DNA of 64,000 bases from positions 1-64,000 of the forward strand of contig JARWMV010000025.1 of the NCBI GenBank assembly GCA_030998015.1. Reading direction: 5' to 3'. Source of the DNA: Ceratorhiza oryzae-sativae. Lineage: Eukaryota; Basidiomycota; Agaricomycetes; Cantharellales; Ceratobasidiaceae. Made by a program: the position numbers and the translations under genes. Of the stretch, positions 25,135 through 36,904 are shown piece by piece (positions within the stretch are counted from its first letter, which is position 1; each line of letters opens with the position of its first letter). The notes under the pieces are model-generated. The model was not told where the DNA came from. It worked only from the letters and a program-made list of their open reading frames with translations, and made no database searches.

Positions 25135-25213
25135 ATCATATTATCATAGTATATACATGTAATGAATGGAGGCTACATCTCAGTGAGTCATAAAGTGAGT
25201 CAGAGTGTCAGAG
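25135..25213 (-). repeat. Inverted fragment of the 1.3-kb LTR
   Basis: About 79 bp that read as the reverse complement of roughly 24282-24363 within the adjoining LTR (ATCATATTATCATAGTATAT onward). It abuts the end of LTR copy 1 without spacer, and shows that the right border is a rearrangement junction rather than a clean insertion site. Confidence 0.75.
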
Positions 25214-25689
25214 CTACAACCAGGAAGGATGACCCAAACATCTAAGAGGACAATGGGAGACCTATAGGTGACAATGCTGGAGGTCTAAGTCACAACATCA
25301 AGGGGGAGACATGCAACAAGGAGTAGGGGTGCAATAAGATGCAGGAATGTGGAAGTAGGTGCACTTGTCCTTAAGAGGACTGGGCAGAGACTATGGACTA
25401 TAAGTCACACAGGTAGTAGAAGGGATACAACAGGAGGTTGAGTTCTGAGGCTTAAGGCTCTCAGACTCTCCCTTTATATATTCATATGACAAGCTATATC
25501 AAATACACAAATGATACAAGATAACTATCATACAATGTAGAAATGGTGCCATGTAACAGAACATTCCAGAACATACAAATATGTCATAAACAACAGCAAG
25601 GTCACGTGATCATGTAAGTAATAATCTATGCATATATCTGATTAAACAGGACTTGTCCAAAAAGTAAGAAAATAGAAATATAAAATATA
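25214..25689. other. AT-rich spacer, possible old LTR-type sequence
   Basis: No open frame or known family seen. Contains a purine-rich tract AAGGGGGAGA near 25309, like a polypurine tract, and TTTATATATTC near 25472, like a TATA box. Both would fit the remains of another retroelement, but I found no second copy in the window. The N-terminal part of the RecQ-like gene that starts next is missing, so this stretch probably replaced it. Confidence 0.35.
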
Positions 25690-26060
25690 GAAAATTATAA
25701 TTAAATCTGCGTCATGGTCTAGGCCATGACAAAATGGCTCTACATCGTGAAGATGTGCACAAGACATTTGACAACAAGACCTTTTGAAAGGCCTTGATTG
25801 CCATCCGTATTGACAAGGCACATACAATCTCACTCTGGGGAGGTGACTTTTGGAAGGATTACCAAGGGCTAGGTTGGGTTCATGCTTGATTACCTAACAG
25901 GACACCAGTATCACTTTTCAGCACTACACTTTGGCCAAATGTCAAGCAGGATGCAATGTCTACACTTGGTTTCTCTTCAGACACATAAAAGTATATTGAC
26001 ATTAACATCAGGAATGGGCAAGGTAATGTTTTTATTGGGGCTTGTCCAATGCAGTATCTA

Positions 26061-27362
26061 TGTTACAGGTCAGGGTACACTTGAATATCTAGAGCTTAAG
26101 CAAATGTAGATATGTTAGTATACACTAATTGTACTCAATACTTCTTAGACTAGAGTAAGAAGGCTCAAAATAGTTGCAATGCAATCAAGTAACACTCAAG
26201 GTAGTCTTAATTGTTCACAGTGTAAACTGACTAATTTATAGGTATAAAGAGCAAGACTACTATGGTCAGGTTCCCTTAGATATCTTAAATGTAGTTCAGC
26301 CCTAGTTGCTTGGACTAACTGATACTAATCTTAATACTAGGCTTAAGCGATAGCTTTAGGATAGATGTGGGCTGCCTAATGCGTGTACTTCCTCAGCTAC
26401 AGGTACTTAGATTTCCTCTAATAGCTGGTACTTAATGTCATGCTTAATCAGGCAATATTGTATCCTTATATATCTCAGTATATAAGATACAATGTCTCAG
26501 ACAGTATATAACTAATATGATACTTTATTCCTCAGTACTAGTTATATAAGAAATCACACACAGACAAGAGAAATAGAAAGAGAAAAGAAACCAATAACCA
26601 GTCTGGGTTGAGTAGAGGGAGGTGGTCTGGAAGGGCCTCAGAGGAGGTCCTTTTATACCCTGAGGAGGGCATTCCAGAGCCAAATAGATACATGCATGCC
26701 AGTGCGATCATCAAAAGAGGGTACTGCTATACTTGGGGTACACCCTAGCCCAGTATAGGATAAAAGAGTAAAGACAGGGTGTGGATCGAAGGCATTGATG
26801 CATCTGGGACCTGCTATTGGCTTGTAGATCATATTATCATAGTATATACATGTAATGAATGGAGGCTACATCTCAGTGAGTCATAAAGTGAGTCAGAGAA
26901 GCTTCTGGATCAATTTGGGAAGCTCTCCTGACTCACTGGAGTCATTAGATCTTGATTGATGGTCCAGTAAGATTCTAATGATCTTCGGGCCATTCCGGCG
27001 CGAGGATCCGGTGGATCGCGACGATCTTCGGGCAGCAGATACCGCCGAAGATTGGCTATCGATAGAGCACAAGATCGCTCTGATAGCGTAAGCGGTTGCC
27101 GAGATATGAGCGGTGCGATGTTGTAATCAATATCTCCTGATAAAAGGAAATATCGCAACCTCTGTATCTCTCTGAGATCTTATTGTAAAAACTTAATAAA
27201 ATATGCGTTGGAGAGCGGGAAATTTGTACTATTTAATATAACGGAAAATAGTACAATTCAGAGCGCATACAAATTCGAGTATTTCACAATTTAATTACAG
27301 AGGCATCGCTTGAGGTTGGCAGAGCAGACTAAAATAATAGAAAATGTTAGTGATCCATAACA
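26061..27362 (-). mobile_element. Solo 1.3-kb LTR, copy 2, TSD ATCTA
   Basis: Reads TGTTACAGGTCAGGG...GATCCATAACA on the plus strand, reverse to copy 1. Flanked by ATCTA on both sides (26056-26060 and 27363-27367), so this is a clean single-LTR insertion left after LTR-LTR recombination. Removing it and one ATCTA rejoins the RecQ-like frame (MQYL then ALSFKDILQHF). A CpG-rich block is kept near 26994-27118. Confidence 0.92.
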
Positions 27363-27493
27363 ATCTAGCATTGTCCTTCAAAGACATCTTACAACATTTT
27401 GACCCCAATGCATCTGATCCTTATAAAATTCCCTCCACCATTATCTATATCAACAATGTAAACAATGTTACATTTGGTGTCATTCTCTGTATG

Positions 27494-27779
27494 CTGGGAA
27501 CATCCAAATTTTTTGGATGGACAAAATAGATGTTTTGACCATTTACTACAGTCTGTCTAGCTTGATTTTGTGAATATTCTCTCCCAATCACTCAAAAATT
27601 GGACAAAATGCATGTTTTCAATATGTCTACATCAAGGTCATAAAAATATAGAATACACTTGTTTGCATGCAGTACTGCATCTCTTAAGTATCTAGCAGCT
27701 GAAATATCATCACAGATGGTCAAAATGGACATAATGTGCATTTTTTTTTAACTTGTACAAAAAAATTGGATGTCTGGGG
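27494..27779. mobile_element. Putative MITE inside the RecQ-like pseudogene (about 286 bp)
   Basis: The left end CTGGGAACATCCAAATTTTTT and the right end, read inward as CCCCAGACATCCAATTTTTTT, form an imperfect terminal inverted repeat with core ACATCCAA-TTTTTT. There is no coding capacity and it is AT-rich. It lies between two neighbouring helicase segments (IPSTIIYINNV... and YGWLHPLL...) that should be close together. An ATG triplet borders both ends and could be a small target duplication. Family unknown. Confidence 0.55.
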
Positions 27780-28850
27780 CATGAAGAGATTGCCTTATAC
27801 GGCTGGCTTCACCCATTGCTCTGAGGCAAAGCATTGGTCATGCCAGTGCATGCGTGGATGACACCGAAGTGCCGCAGCGAGGCAATGGCAAAATTTGCGG
27901 CAGGGGAAGTTAGAGTAATATTTGCTACAGAGGCAGCAGGAATCGTGAGTTCCAGAGTACGTGTTTAAACCATCATGTCTTAACTAGGCATTTTGGGATG
28001 CGATATTTCCAACGTTAAGCGTGTGATCCAATTCGGGGTTTGTGGGTCGATAGGTGAATACCATTATCAATATGCATTATGTACATGATGACTAGAAGGA
28101 TGTTTTTTGGGGGGTGCATATATGCAGCGAATTGAGCGCGCTTAGCGCGGATCTGACGGTACAGGCGAAGGGTGGCTCATTTGCGAGAAGTGGGTGCCCA
28201 CTTGTAACCAGGACAACGTTGCAGACGGCGAGGAAAAAGCCTCAAACAGCAAGAAAGGGAAAACATCTGTAGGCGAAGGAAAACCCGAGACCCAGAACAG
28301 CGGTCACAACAGCAAAACCGAACTGAAATGCGATCGACTGGTGCAAAAGCTAGTTACCGAGACAAAATGTCGTCGAGAATTTCTCAACCGAGTGTATAAC
28401 AACCCAATCAGAGGTCAGCCAATCAAGTTGCGTGCGGGATTGATTCATTTATCCTATTGAATTCGTTGTACTACAGAAATACCGGCTCCTCCCCATGAAT
28501 GCTGCGATCTGTGGGACCCAAACTCTGCTGCTCGACTTGTGCACCACAAGTTTCCTCCTAAAGTGGGGTAGCCAAGGGCTGCTCGCGTCTCCGGCCAATC
28601 GAATCCTAGCATGCTCGCGTGCCTTCGTACTTGGCGAAAATCGGCTTTCCCTTCTGCTTTCGGTCGCTGTTCCCTGTTTGGCGCATCTGCTCTGATTACC
28701 GACGAGGAACTCGAAAGAATCTCTCGTTGCGCGCCACTTCGCTCCGTTTCTCACCTCCGAACCTATCTCGTCAAGTGGCGCCAAGTCGATTCGCAGCTTG
28801 AGCCTATGTGGGAAGCACTTAAACTTGCGGTTTTGCGCTTTCTATTGATT

Positions 28851-29978
28851 CTGTGGAAGAGAAAAAGCCTAGACCAGCCCCAAAAAATCGCACTGAGCCA
28901 ACTGCTCGGTCGTCCGCCGTTCAGATTAAGTCAAACTCAGCTAAGTCGACACTCGCCCATATAAGCGTCCACGTCTCGACCATCCGGGTGACCCTTTCCG
29001 ACTTCCAGCAGGACTGCCCCCAACACCTCACACAAATCCTGCGCCTCTGTTGATGTCTATTGACGCCCGATCCAACTTCCGAGCTCCTGCACGTCCGGTT
29101 GGACGAACGATCATGCCATCCCAACACCCGCACCTCCCTCCACCACCAGCTCCGTTGGCCTCATCTTCCGCCGTTCGTCAATCGCACCGAGCTCCAGTGG
29201 CTGTACGTATACACCACCCGTCTCCGACCAGGCTGCTCGATTTTACATACTTTGGCATCCCACGTGCGCCTACCTTCGCTCCTCGTATACCAGCACCGCA
29301 CCAGCCCCATAGCCAGCTGAAGCCTCCGCATACACGAACTCTTAACCAAAATACTCACTACCCGAGGGGCCCCCTCATCCATTCCTCAGTTAAGCCACCT
29401 TTTTTTGGTTCTTAACTTATGTATTACTATAAATCGTACTTTTGTATGACACGTGAATGTATTTTCTATTTATTACAATTTATGCGACGTGCGACCGAGC
29501 GATCGCAACGCGCTTTCATGGGTTTCCCATGGTTGGCGCCTACTCCTCCATGGTCGGCGCTTTGTCCATCTCCGCAAAACCTCTAAGTTGAGCCTGTGCT
29601 CGGAGTTTTCAATACAGACGGTTTGGGAGTAGTGAGGAAGGGGGGGTTTGACGTTGGGGGGGTGTGGGGCATATCAAATCCACGCGACCCGACCGAGCGG
29701 ATCTCAAGCCGGATGTGGAAGAGACTACGGTAGGGCATGATTTGGAAGGTCCAGGTCTAGATGTCAAGTTTTCTTTCATCAACCCGGGTTTCTTTGACAA
29801 GTGACTGGGTCGCTAGCCTAGCGTCCTAGGGCTTTATGGGAAAGCACCAATTGTATGGTTGGTAGCACCCTTCTCGGATAGACCACACCAGCACGTGTGT
29901 TTTTCTACGATTTGTGGAAATAAATACATAAACATGAGTCACCCTTTCACCAAGCATGAAAAGGGTAACAGCGAAGAT
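28851..29978. other. Spacer, no gene recognised
   Basis: Follows the RecQ-like remnant. Open frames on both strands in 29000-29420 are Pro/His-rich and overlap each other, which suggests base composition rather than coding. No repeat ends seen. Confidence 0.4.
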
Positions 29979-31270
29979 CTATTCGGGAACATGGAAAGGA
30001 GCTACAGACGCATAACGATGCACACTCACTCCAAGATGATTCGGAGTAAACCAACTCATCCATTCGGATCGCTCTAAAGAAGGTATCACTTGTTTCAGGA
30101 TATTATTCGCGCTTTCTTCGGCTCGTCTCGTGCGCTCGTATGATTGTTCATAACAAAGCGGACAGCTGTGGGCTGAGAACCCATCCTCAGACTCGAGTGG
30201 GCGGTGTAGTAGGCTGACTAGATCTTGGACTTGTGGGCTGTGTGGAACTTCTTCATCCTCGGATTGGGGGCCGGCTGCTAGCTGGAGTGCCTGCTGCCAC
30301 CCAATCCCGTCTGGGGCAACCTGGCCCCGCAAATGGAATATTCGATGACCAAGAACCAGGTCCGAAGGCATTAGATAGACGCCCAGCCGAATCGCAGTCA
30401 GCTTGCGAAGAGGTGCGAGCTCTTGCCCCAACGAGTGCTACACATACAATTTTTCGAGTTGACAACACGAATGGGGCAATCAGATCTACCCTCTTACCGT
30501 ATATTCATCCGTGCGTTCGTCTGATATGTACGAGTTGTGATCGAATGGAAACGTCTGCCAGAATTTGCACGCTGGGGTTCGATTGAACATTGTACACCGA
30601 CCGAGCCGTAGCTCTTGGAGATCTGGACAGTACATTTTGACGGTCGATATAATATTAATATCGGGCCCGTGCGAGTGCTGAATCTCTAATCGTCGCAAGG
30701 ATCTAGGCAAGTCTGTGAAAACATTGCGGTAGGCGAATCGACCGCGAGTGTCGGTTTTAACGTCCGAATGACAGTCGATCACCACAGCATAAAGCCGTGG
30801 AAACCGAGCTAAAACCGCTCGATGGTTGACTTTGAAAACGCCATCGGCGCATCGGAGCTCTCTGTAAAATAATTTATCTATTATGAAATATATGACTCGT
30901 TCAGCAGTTAATCTTACCGAACGAAGGTAGAGAATTTTAGGGCCTCGTCCCAGTCCTCTTGTTGGCGAATGTGCAGGACTTCCATCCAGTAGCGGTATCC
31001 CATGTGGTGTAATTCGGGTGACGCTGATAGGAAGCCTTGAACCTGACACCATGGGTGTTTAGTAGAACAAACATCTTGGCTAGAGTTGGACGTAGAACAG
31101 AAATCGAACAGCTTTTGTGCGATCAATTCAATGATTTCGGAGGGTAACGAAAGGGAGGTGGTCGAGAGGGGACACCCTTCAAATGAAAAAATTGGCTCAG
31201 CTGATTTAATCGAGTTAGGAGACAGTGCGTACGTTGAGAAACGTCCATATAAGTTTGAAATAGTATCCAA
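29979..31270 (-). CDS. F-box-like/CxxC family protein, copy 2, apparently intact
   Basis: Three exons: 31270-30918, 30861-30498 (364 nt) and 30437-29979, all GT...AG with matching phases; 391 aa. The N-terminus carries an F-box-like helix LPSEIIELIAQKLFDF, then VQGFLSASPELHHMGYRYW. The middle exon has PRSLRRLEI, HSHGPDINIISTVK, CPDLQELRLGRCTMFNRT and FPFDHNSYIS. The last exon has LGQELAPLRKL, RLGVYLMP, LGHRIFHLRG, a CPLC pair and the ending MSWFTPNHLGVSVHRY. It is the closest relative of copy 1 in the window. It lies in the inverted segment, so before the inversion it pointed the same way as copies 1, 3 and 4. Substrate and partners unknown; a role in ubiquitin ligases is inferred only from the F-box-like start. 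The ATG at 31270 is the first in frame; an upstream exon is possible. Confidence 0.8.
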
Positions 31271-34200
31271 GCGGAAAGTGCGTAGTAAAGTCTACTCAAC
31301 AGGTCGGTATGGGAATGATCAGTAATAGTCGGAACTGTACATTCCTTCACGAAAACTGGAACTCGGTACTACCTGCGAAAAGAATGATCTTAATGTTTCA
31401 TATCGTGCGGAGGCAAGACGCTTAAAGCCTTATGCTGACTTCAGCGCTTATCAAAATTTGAAATTACGAGAACCGGTGTACTCCAGCTGCCGGACCGCTG
31501 CAGCCCAGAGACGTCACAAATGCTGTTCTTTGTATAAGAACTCCCCTGTTCGAGTGCAGCGGGACATATATAACCCCGGATTTCACCTAAAGACCAGGGG
31601 GACTTGCTGACTATACCAGGTAGTTGGAGATGCATGTGTCAAACAGCGAGCCCCCCGAGAAGAGACACCCCACAGTCGAATGGTTCTAGATGCCAGGGAA
31701 TTATTCAAGGCCGAAGGCTGTTATCCAAAACATTGAAAGAATCCGAGTAATTTTCAAGCGAGGCCCAGAGGTCGGTAACTTTGGTGCGAATTGTAGAGGT
31801 GCACCAGCCGAAGAGTTTATACGACTGCTCAGGCAAGAGGAAAAGACCTGTCCGGGATTCGATTCGCTTGAAAATGGGGCTCCAATTCCAATAATTCCAA
31901 GCTTCAGAACAACTGGGTAAAGTACAACCCCTCCAAAACGAGGGATCGCCCGACCCAGCATCTGCCATGTTGGCATGTGAAAGTTGGTGACAGAACAGCT
32001 GTGTTGTGAAAATAGCTGCTTTTTGGTGTGGCGAGACATGCTGGGAGAGAAGTACCCATGATCCATACACGGTGGTCGTGCAAATGAGCGTTGCGCTGTG
32101 ACCAAATATGAGTGCCAGAGTGAGCCTGATTAGGAATATATCGTGCCGGTGAATGTCATACAAAGGAATGAACAAGGTGACATCGGACAGCGTGCGCACA
32201 AAACGTTCTCATAGGGTGATGTTTCACGTTCCTAAGACTGTCATACTGTAGCGTCTGCCGACGGCTGGCGCCTACAGCAGGCTGCCATCCCGCGGGAGAT
32301 GCCGAACCGACCCACACAGCTTGGGTGATCGGACAACCCGAGGATGAGAAGCGAGCAACTGCCGTGTGATGATTCGATGGAACCTCGCCGATCGAATTCC
32401 CTCGGCGAACTGCTTCAGCCGGCGCAGTCTAATCGCAGCTTGGTGTCGGTTCAGGTTTTGCACATAGCAAATGAACGCATCCTGATACTTGCGGTTCTCA
32501 CGCCAGAGAAACAAACCAGTGCGGTGCCTTACACTATGAGTTTGCGCTCAGCTCCGGACTTAATTTTTGTTTCACCGGAATATCACGCCAGGACTTGAAA
32601 CTCAATACAAACCTTCTAAACAAAACATTATTCGGCATTGGTATGGTCAAAAGATCTAAATGACATAAAGGTCCAACAACTGTATATATTATAAATATTC
32701 AATTCCGTTGCGTAAAGGTGTGTGTAGTCTTGTGATACTCTCAGCACCAGCCCTTTTCTGTTGGCTCATCGGTGTGATTGAGAGCAACCGGGCCGACCAG
32801 CTTGATAGGATTGAATTCAGCGCTTGGATACCTATACGGAGTACCCATCAGTCCGTCAATATCAAGTACTGGGGAAAGGGGTTGATTGGTGGCTTGAACG
32901 CCTTTTGGGAAGCGCTTGGCCCTGACAAAATCATATTTGCGAGTATGATACAAGTGGTTTAGCCTATAGCGCAGAGCCTTTAGTAAGTTACCGGTCGCCA
33001 TATTAAGGCCATGTATCTGAGAATCAAAGGGGGCATTGAGCGGCTTGACGAGCAATCCGTTGGTCGGACGTACAGAAATGCTCCAAAAGCTGACATAGAC
33101 AAAAAGGCCAAGAGAATCCCATTTTTGAAGCTGTATATGTCGAAATTCTAAGTTTCCTTTTTTCTGTACAGACTAGCGATCCCCGTTGGAAAGTGGTAGA
33201 GCCGCGTTTTTACCGGAGGGAATGTACACCGAGCTACGTCGATACGTTCGATTAAAGGAAGGTGTCTTCAACACATATCACGCAGTGGGTTGCTCTCGGG
33301 TTAGCCGCTTATTTCATAGCATGTTTGGTAATGAGGGAACCAATGTAAAAGGGGGAGCGGGATGGAGCTATGCTGGGAAAGACGCAATCACGTGAGTGGC
33401 TGACTCGTTTGTTCTCCTCCCTGGACTCGGTCTCGTGCGGTTTGACCTTGTGATCATGTAGCACGCTAAAATTGAATGCAAAAAAAAAAAAGACGCAATC
33501 ACGTGATATCTCACAGCAAGATGGCGTGGCGCTTACACTTTGATCAAATAAATACCTCCAGCTTTAGGCTCGTTCCACCTGGAGTTTTCATATTGTGGAC
33601 ACACGAGTCGTACCAAAATTCACGTACGGACCAGGAGAATCGAGCAACAGAACGAAATCGGGCCTAGATAGACACTTCAGACAAGGGTCAACATCCCAAA
33701 CTTGGAATTCCTAAACTTTCTCCTTGTTCCCCGATTCTCCTCCCCAGTCGGATCATGTTTATGTATTACAGAATATCTTAGACTCAATGCCCCATGTAGA
33801 GCAAGCTTAAAGTTGGAGGTATTTATTTGATTAACATGCAAGTGCTGTGTAATCTTAAATCTACCAGCCCACTCATTTTGCGTGTGCCCTTGCAGTGCTT
33901 ACATATCATGAAGGGTACACAGTATTCCTGCTGGGGAGATGATATAGGCAGTGATGCTCAACTAGACAGATGTGGCGCCCAACACACCACAAATCGATGT
34001 CTTGTATGCATTCAGCATAACACCAATATAGAGTGGTCATCTTCATACTCACCAAAAACATATCAACCTCATCTAGGATTCGAAGGACTATGTGACAAGA
34101 ATGGTACACTACTATTCCTGACTGTACAACCTGTGGTGGGGGTCTCCCAAGGGTTGTAGGGATGTGCTTCGGAGTAACGCCTGTATTCATAATCAGTTGA

Positions 34201-34291
34201 GTGCTGGACAGATTTGGCATGCACTAAAGAATATTACAATGCCATTAACAGGTATATATGAATATAATCATAGCTCCAGTAAACTCATAGG
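31271..34291. other. Spacer with weak remnants and an inverted repeat
   Basis: Minus strand 32199-31705 has a hydrophobic frame (IRLTLALIFGHSATLICTTT, VYGSWVLLSQ) that recalls multi-span membrane proteins common in Agaricomycetes (DUF6534-like), but neighbouring matches need frame changes, so at best a remnant. Minus 33055-32741 has a 104-codon frame without family resemblance. A 25-bp inverted repeat (GATCAAATAAATACCTCCAG near 33541 and its complement near 33807-33833) encloses about 245 bp, possibly a MITE. An A-run lies at 33480. Otherwise I see nothing. Confidence 0.4.
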
Positions 34292-34362
34292 TCAATAATG
34301 GTGAACACTTACCCCCCTGTGGCTGGCAGTGAACCAGCTCATCCATCCTACCTGCTCAAGCA
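34292..34362 (-). pseudogene. F-box-like copy 1: displaced 3' end
   Basis: Read on the minus strand directly after the CATACCAT flank of hAT copy 2, this 71-nt piece continues copy 1 in phase: LLEQVGWMSWFTASHRGV, then SVHHY and TGA at 34294-34292. The intact paralogue ends SLERSEWMSWFTPNHLGV then SVHRY. The exon part at 19954-20308 has 355 nt; adding 71 gives 426, a multiple of three. It is separated from its other part by 14 kb and a strand switch. Confidence 0.9.
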
Positions 34363-34370
34363 ATGGTATG
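34363..34370 (-). repeat. 8-bp target-site sequence ATGGTATG (= CATACCAT on minus), flank of hAT copy 2
   Basis: Reverse complement of the left flank of hAT copy 1 (20301-20308). It marks the other side of the original insertion in F-box-like copy 1. Confidence 0.9.
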
Positions 34371-34503
34371 CAGTGTTGTTATGGACCCACACTGACCCTG
34401 GGTTTATCTGATGTCAGTTGGTGGAGCCAACCAGTTGGCAAAAACATTTGTTGGTTGGTAGTTAATTTCAAATTAAATTCAAATCGCTACAAGCCAGCCT
34501 TGT

Positions 34504-36904
34504 TCACTTGTGCATAGATGTGAGTCTCTTATATACATCATGTTCCTTTGCCAAATTAGCTATCCTGTCATTCCAAAACACTCCAAGCCCTCCTTCAATA
34601 ACCTCAACTGTGTCTGAGAAGTTAAACATTTCAGAGAGTGGGATCATGTGAGCCTTACTGAAATACAACCAAAGCCAGCAAGGGTGTGTGTGCAGCTGAT
34701 CAAAAGCTATTGCAGAAGGCTTGGGGAGCTCCTCTATGATTTCTCCATCCTCATCATCATTGAGTGCCTCATTGAGCTGTGTAGCAACTGCTGTCAAGTT
34801 CTGCACCCCTGACTCCCCTCCGTCTTCTGATTCCTCATCTGTTAAGTTGAACAAATGTTTGCCATCAATTAAATCAGCAGGAGGATCAGGAAGAGAATCA
34901 GAATCTGCTGCCTCTGTCTCATTAGTCACTCATAAAGCTGGGGCGGCTGGGGTGCATCAAAATGTTGCCTTGTCTGCTTTTGAGTAAGCCCAGCAGCCTG
35001 GTGCTGAGCCTTGAGATCCATTGCAACTGTTGCAATGTTGTGCACACACTCAAAGTTAAGCTGATTTTGCAGCTTTGTGTGGATGTTTCCTATGCAGCTA
35101 AAAAGTTGCTTGCAGCTGGCAGAATTTGTGACAATCGAAAGTATGAGCCTTGCGAGGCAAGCAAGTTGATGGCAACCTGTGTTCACAGTTCTGGGGCAGG
35201 GAAGCATTGACCAAATAGCATTGAGATTGATGTCCTTACCCTATGGGGATTGTATCTGTATTTTAGAGTGGGACTATGAGATATTATTGAATGCACCTAC
35301 CTTGTTCTTATACATCTCTGAATACTCCTTCAGATGCTATGCCTTGGCAGAGAACTTGTTGGACCAGGTGTAGTAGGACATAAATGCCTTGAAGAGGCCA
35401 GATTCTGGTGGTTTCTGGAACATGTGCTCAAAGACATGCTGGACTACTGTGTACAACACATTTGCACAGAAATCAGGGCTGTTTGGGCTGAAGAGGCAGC
35501 ATCAGATGTACAGGTTAAAAAAAATGGCCAATATGAATGCGTCTTGGTCCCTTTCACCATTGAAGCTCAAGACTTGAAAGGACGCAAGTTCGGACCTTGG
35601 GATCAATATTTGGGTCATTGAAAATCTGGTAAAGGCAACCAAGACTGATGAGGATATGGTGGAGACAGGTGTTGGCAGCTTGAGCAACATTCAAGGCAAT
35701 GGCCAAAGGCTGAAGGTAGGAGGTAAGTCTTATGAAAGAGTAAGTAGCAAGCTAGCAATTCATGCTAGTCAAATACTCACTCTTCAAGCTGCTCCCAAAA
35801 TCTTGGTTCCTCAACAGTGGAAAGAATGCGCTTGGCACACTCTGGATCCCATGATCCAATCTGCTGAAGTTGATCACAGTGCAAGGCAACAGTTGCTTGT
35901 AAGGGGCCACAATCATCAAGGAGCCCTTGTGCAGTCAGATAATGGCTAGTCCAACAGGTGATGTTTGGAATGGTATACATGCAAGATCGACCATGAGTCT
36001 TCACCTGCTCATCATGGAGAAGAGCAAGTGCTTGGCTGTGCATCATAAACCATTTGGCAATCTCCTGCACATTGTTGCTGGCAGCAACCAGGTTGTTCTT
36101 GAGTTTGAGAATGTTGGTAACAACAAGTTGGATCTGAAAATATCAGTGAGTCAGATTGCAAACTTCAGCCTGTAATTGGAAACCATAAACCAAAACCTAC
36201 CGGGTGTGCCCAACAGTCAAACAAAAGTAACTGCAGCATTCTTTACCAAGGCAAATTCTCATACCATGTGAGTCTCCTGCAGCATCAGAGACCCATCCAA
36301 TGATCTTCATTCCTAGCTCATCCTTGCAGTGCTTGATTGCTTCTTTCACAATTTTGAGATGGTTGTTGGTGGTCTTGGGAAGTGCTAAAATGTCTTCGAT
36401 CCCAACAGTATAAGCCTAGACAGAAATTATTTGGTAATGCAGACTATTGAATCAAATCAAAATAACTACTGTAGCCTCTACATTGGCCATATATGCCAAC
36501 AATGCATGCTTTTGCTTGTCTTTCCACACATCGCTCATTCCTGTAGCCGTCTTTCCATGCACTGCCTGAACCACATTCTCCTCCAACTTCTGAACTGCTT
36601 CCTTAAGAATACAACCCCCAAGCGCTTGTCAAGTTGGCAGCTGAGCACCTGGGAGCCATTTATCAAAGAATAGGTTAGTCTGAACCAACTTGACTGCATA
36701 AAGAGCAAAGTTGTTGGAAATGAAGAGATGGAGAAGATCAGATTGGAACTCCTTCAGCTGATTGGGAGTAAGGTCAAATGGGGGATGAATTTTGAAGCCA
36801 GGCAAGGGAACAGTGGTAGCCTGCTGAGATGATCCCACTGCTGGCAGCAGTGGTGGTCCACCCAAATTGGGACCAAAATCAGGGCCAGGTCTGTTTGGTT
36901 TGGT
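34504..36904 (-). pseudogene. hAT transposase C-terminal part (copy 2)
   Basis: Same segments as copy 1 from NRPGPDFGPNLGG to the acidic tail, including the dimerisation motif SIVTNSASCKQLF and the shared stop after PGAQLPT. It is cut at its upstream end by the chromovirus; the N-terminal part continues at 47112. Two small differences (a missing base near 34945 and an ORF ending in PPQLYE) show independent decay. Confidence 0.85.

Larger units (their letters stand above)
25690..28850 (+). pseudogene. RecQ-like DNA helicase, 5'-truncated and disrupted
   Basis: Helicase segments follow in the right order. The motif II region reads AIRIDKAHTISLWGGDFWKDYQGLG (shown in part; about 25800-25870; the DEAH box is changed to DKAH). 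Next come LPNRTPVSLFSTTL, DAMSTLGFSS, then MQYL|ALSFKDILQHF across the solo LTR at 26061-27362. Next are IPSTIIYINNV, YGWLHPLL and AMAKFAAGEVRVIFATEAAGI (about 27875-27935), an intron, GCDISNVKRVIQFGVCGSI (motif V), another intron, RIERA*RGSDGTGEGW (motif VI, Gly-to-Glu change and a stop, about 28128), CRREFLNRVYNNP, CCDLWDP, and ITDEELERISRCAPLRSV near the end. The ATPase Walker A part is absent. It resembles the amplified RecQ-like helicases of fungi, some of which are linked to chromosome ends. Clearly dead. Confidence 0.78.

Noticed and set aside
32741..33055. 104-codon minus-strand frame (VLDIDGLMGTPYRYPSAEF)
   Set aside because: Looks somewhat coding-like but no family or exon chain could be found; left in the spacer description.
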